7,105 bases of DNA, taken from positions 1 through 7,105 of the forward strand of contig DATAZV010000416.1 of NCBI GenBank assembly GCA_036271855.1. Direction: 5' to 3'. Positions 6,244-7,105 of the stretch are shown in pieces. A program made the position numbers and the translations under genes. The notes under the pieces were generated by a model that was not told the origin of the DNA, ran no database searches, and worked only from the letters and a program-made list of their open reading frames with translations. Source of the DNA: JAQGMJ01 sp036271855. Lineage in GTDB: Bacteria; Pseudomonadota; Gammaproteobacteria; Burkholderiales; JAEUOS01. Position 1 is the first letter of the stretch. Every line of letters begins with the position of its first letter.

Positions 6244-7105
6244 TCAGGCGCGGCCCAGGTGGGCGCCGGCCATCGTCGCACGGCCCGCGTTGCGCAACGC
6301 GGCTTGGCGCTGGCCGGTGAGTGCCGGCCGCGTCGCCGCTGCCGCCCCCCGCTGCAGCACATCGGCCAGGCGCAGTTGCTCCCCCAGGTTTTGCTGGGCT
6401 GCCCGCAAGTCGGCGGCGTACGCCTGATTGAGGCGGCGTTCGAAATTGCCGTCACTGGTGGTTTCAAAGTCCCATAGCCCGGCCCCGTGCCAATGCGAGG
6501 GGTTGTTCCAGTCGGGCCGATCCACCACCGCGTAGAGGCAGACACCCTGGACCGGAACGCCGCGTTGCAGCGCCTGGCGCACCTGATCGGCGATTTCCCG
6601 TATCCAGGCACCGCGGCCGATGCCGGTGTGTCCGGTCTCGGCAATCATCAGGGGGCGGCCGTAGCGATAGTGCGCCTCGGCCAGCAGGTCCGAGAGATCG
6701 GCGCGGCGCGCATCCCGCAAGTGCCAGGCGAGGGGCCGGCCGCTACCCAGTTCCCATTGGTTGCCGGGGAAATAGTTCAAGCCGAGCAGGTCGAGATAAC
6801 GCGGGGCCCCGCCCAGCTCCGGCGCGGCGCGTCCGCTGAGCATGTCCCAGGCGTCGAACTGCTGCTCGCGCTGGCGTGCAGCGACAGCGTCGAGGTCGGG
6901 CCGCCCGACGGGCGCGGCGATATGGATCAGGGGATCGGTATGCAGGATGCGGGCGCGCGGGTCCACCGACCAGATGGCGTCGCAGGCGGCCAGGGCGGCG
7001 CGCACCAGTTGGCGCTTGACGAGCGCGGTCTGGCCGCGCAGATCGCGCTCGCCGGGCTGCGTCAGATTGCTTTCGCAAAGCGCCCAGGCGAGATAGGAGA
7101 TCTCG
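6244..7105 (-). CDS. Clan GH-A, GH1-like glycosidase (beta-glucosidase-like), C-terminal part (partial)
   Basis: The frame is open from the right edge of the window (first full codon 7104-7102) to TGA at 6246-6244, giving 286 visible residues; the N-terminal part lies outside. The pattern is that of the second half of a TIM-barrel retaining glycosidase. After EISYLAWALCESN comes a helix with VKRQLVRAALAACDAI, then ILHTDPLIH, DLLGLNYFPGNQW, and RPLMIAETGHTG. The Glu of IAETG (codon 6637-6639) matches the GH1-type nucleophile (I/V-T-E-N-G). GVCLYAVVDRPDW and HWHGAGLWD close the barrel. The first visible Glu may be the acid/base of an N-E motif split by the window edge. A 70-residue Ala/Arg/Gln-rich helical tail follows the barrel. 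The GTG at 7005 is internal and not the start. Substrate is unknown; bacterial relatives are usually annotated only as beta-glucosidase or family 1 glycosylhydrolase. The gene converges on the trehalose operon, so it is a separate transcription unit. Confidence 0.75.
   Translation of the reverse strand, partial: EISYLAWALCESNLTQPGERDLRGQTALVKRQLVRAALAACDAIWSVDPRARILHTDPLIHIAAPVGRPDLDAVAARQREQQFDAWDMLSGRAAPELGGAPRYLDLLGLNYFPGNQWELGSGRPLAWHLRDARRADLSDLLAEAHYRYGRPLMIAETGHTGIGRGAWIREIADQVRQALQRGVPVQGVCLYAVVDRPDWNNPSHWHGAGLWDFETTSDGNFERRLNQAYAADLRAAQQNLGEQLRLADVLQRGAAAATRPALTGQRQAALRNAGRATMAGAHLGRA
6285..6329. other. Two tandem GC-rich inverted repeats just past the convergent gene ends
   Basis: The first is an 18-base perfect palindrome at 6285-6302, which can fold as a 7-bp stem with a GCGC loop. 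The second, 10 bases on, is GGCCGG (6312-6317) and CCGGCC (6324-6329) around a 6-base loop. Both lie inside the 3' end of the - strand glycosidase gene, about 50-90 bases beyond the stop of the + strand operon. Only 7 bases separate the two stop codons, so any terminator of either unit must lie within the neighbouring gene. No T-run follows on either strand, so this is not a canonical intrinsic terminator, and chance hairpins are common in DNA this rich in G+C. Confidence 0.3.

Noticed and set aside
5727..6644. 305-codon open frame on the - strand spanning the ends of the fourth gene and the GH1-like gene
   Set aside because: It is out of frame with the GH1-like gene, whose IAETG and HWHGAGLWD motifs are in the other frame, and it runs antisense to conserved motifs of the fourth gene.

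Overview
The window comes from a GC-rich (roughly two-thirds G+C by eye) bacterial chromosome with strong third-position G/C bias. Gene content and residue usage suggest a proteobacterium, perhaps a beta- or gammaproteobacterium. There is no rRNA or other marker, so this is only a guess. Coding density is near total: no gap between genes exceeds about 10 bases. I see no tRNA or rRNA gene, insertion sequence, CRISPR array or attachment site.

Layout: bases 1-5000 on the + strand carry a tight glycogen-to-trehalose operon. It starts with the C-terminal end of a GlgX/TreX-type glycogen debranching enzyme (1-252, cut by the left edge). Next is maltooligosyltrehalose trehalohydrolase TreZ (249-2078), then maltooligosyltrehalose synthase TreY (2075-4999). 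The first three genes overlap by 4 bases at each junction (GTGA, then ATGA). A fourth + strand gene (about 5010-6236) follows after about 10 bases. It encodes a predicted (alpha/alpha)6-barrel glycoside hydrolase with features of the amylo-alpha-1,6-glucosidase/GDE_C and GH100 families. A convergent - strand gene, stopping 7 bases from it (6244-7105, cut by the right edge), encodes the C-terminal part of a clan GH-A, GH1-like glycosidase.

How the genes fit together: GlgX removes alpha-1,6 branches from glycogen and yields linear maltodextrins. TreY turns the reducing-end alpha-1,4 bond into the alpha,alpha-1,1 bond of maltooligosyltrehalose. TreZ cuts off free trehalose and leaves a chain two glucose units shorter. 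The complete TreY/TreZ route is therefore present with its debranching partner. No malQ, treS or otsAB lies in the window. The fourth gene is the least understood; its position suggests a role in alpha-glucan or trehalose metabolism, but its substrate cannot be read from the sequence. The - strand glycosidase is in the opposite orientation and need not belong to this pathway.

Novelty: most of the window is a recognisable metabolic operon. I do not see a clear undescribed system. The best candidates for a second look are the fourth gene and the convergent GH1-like gene.
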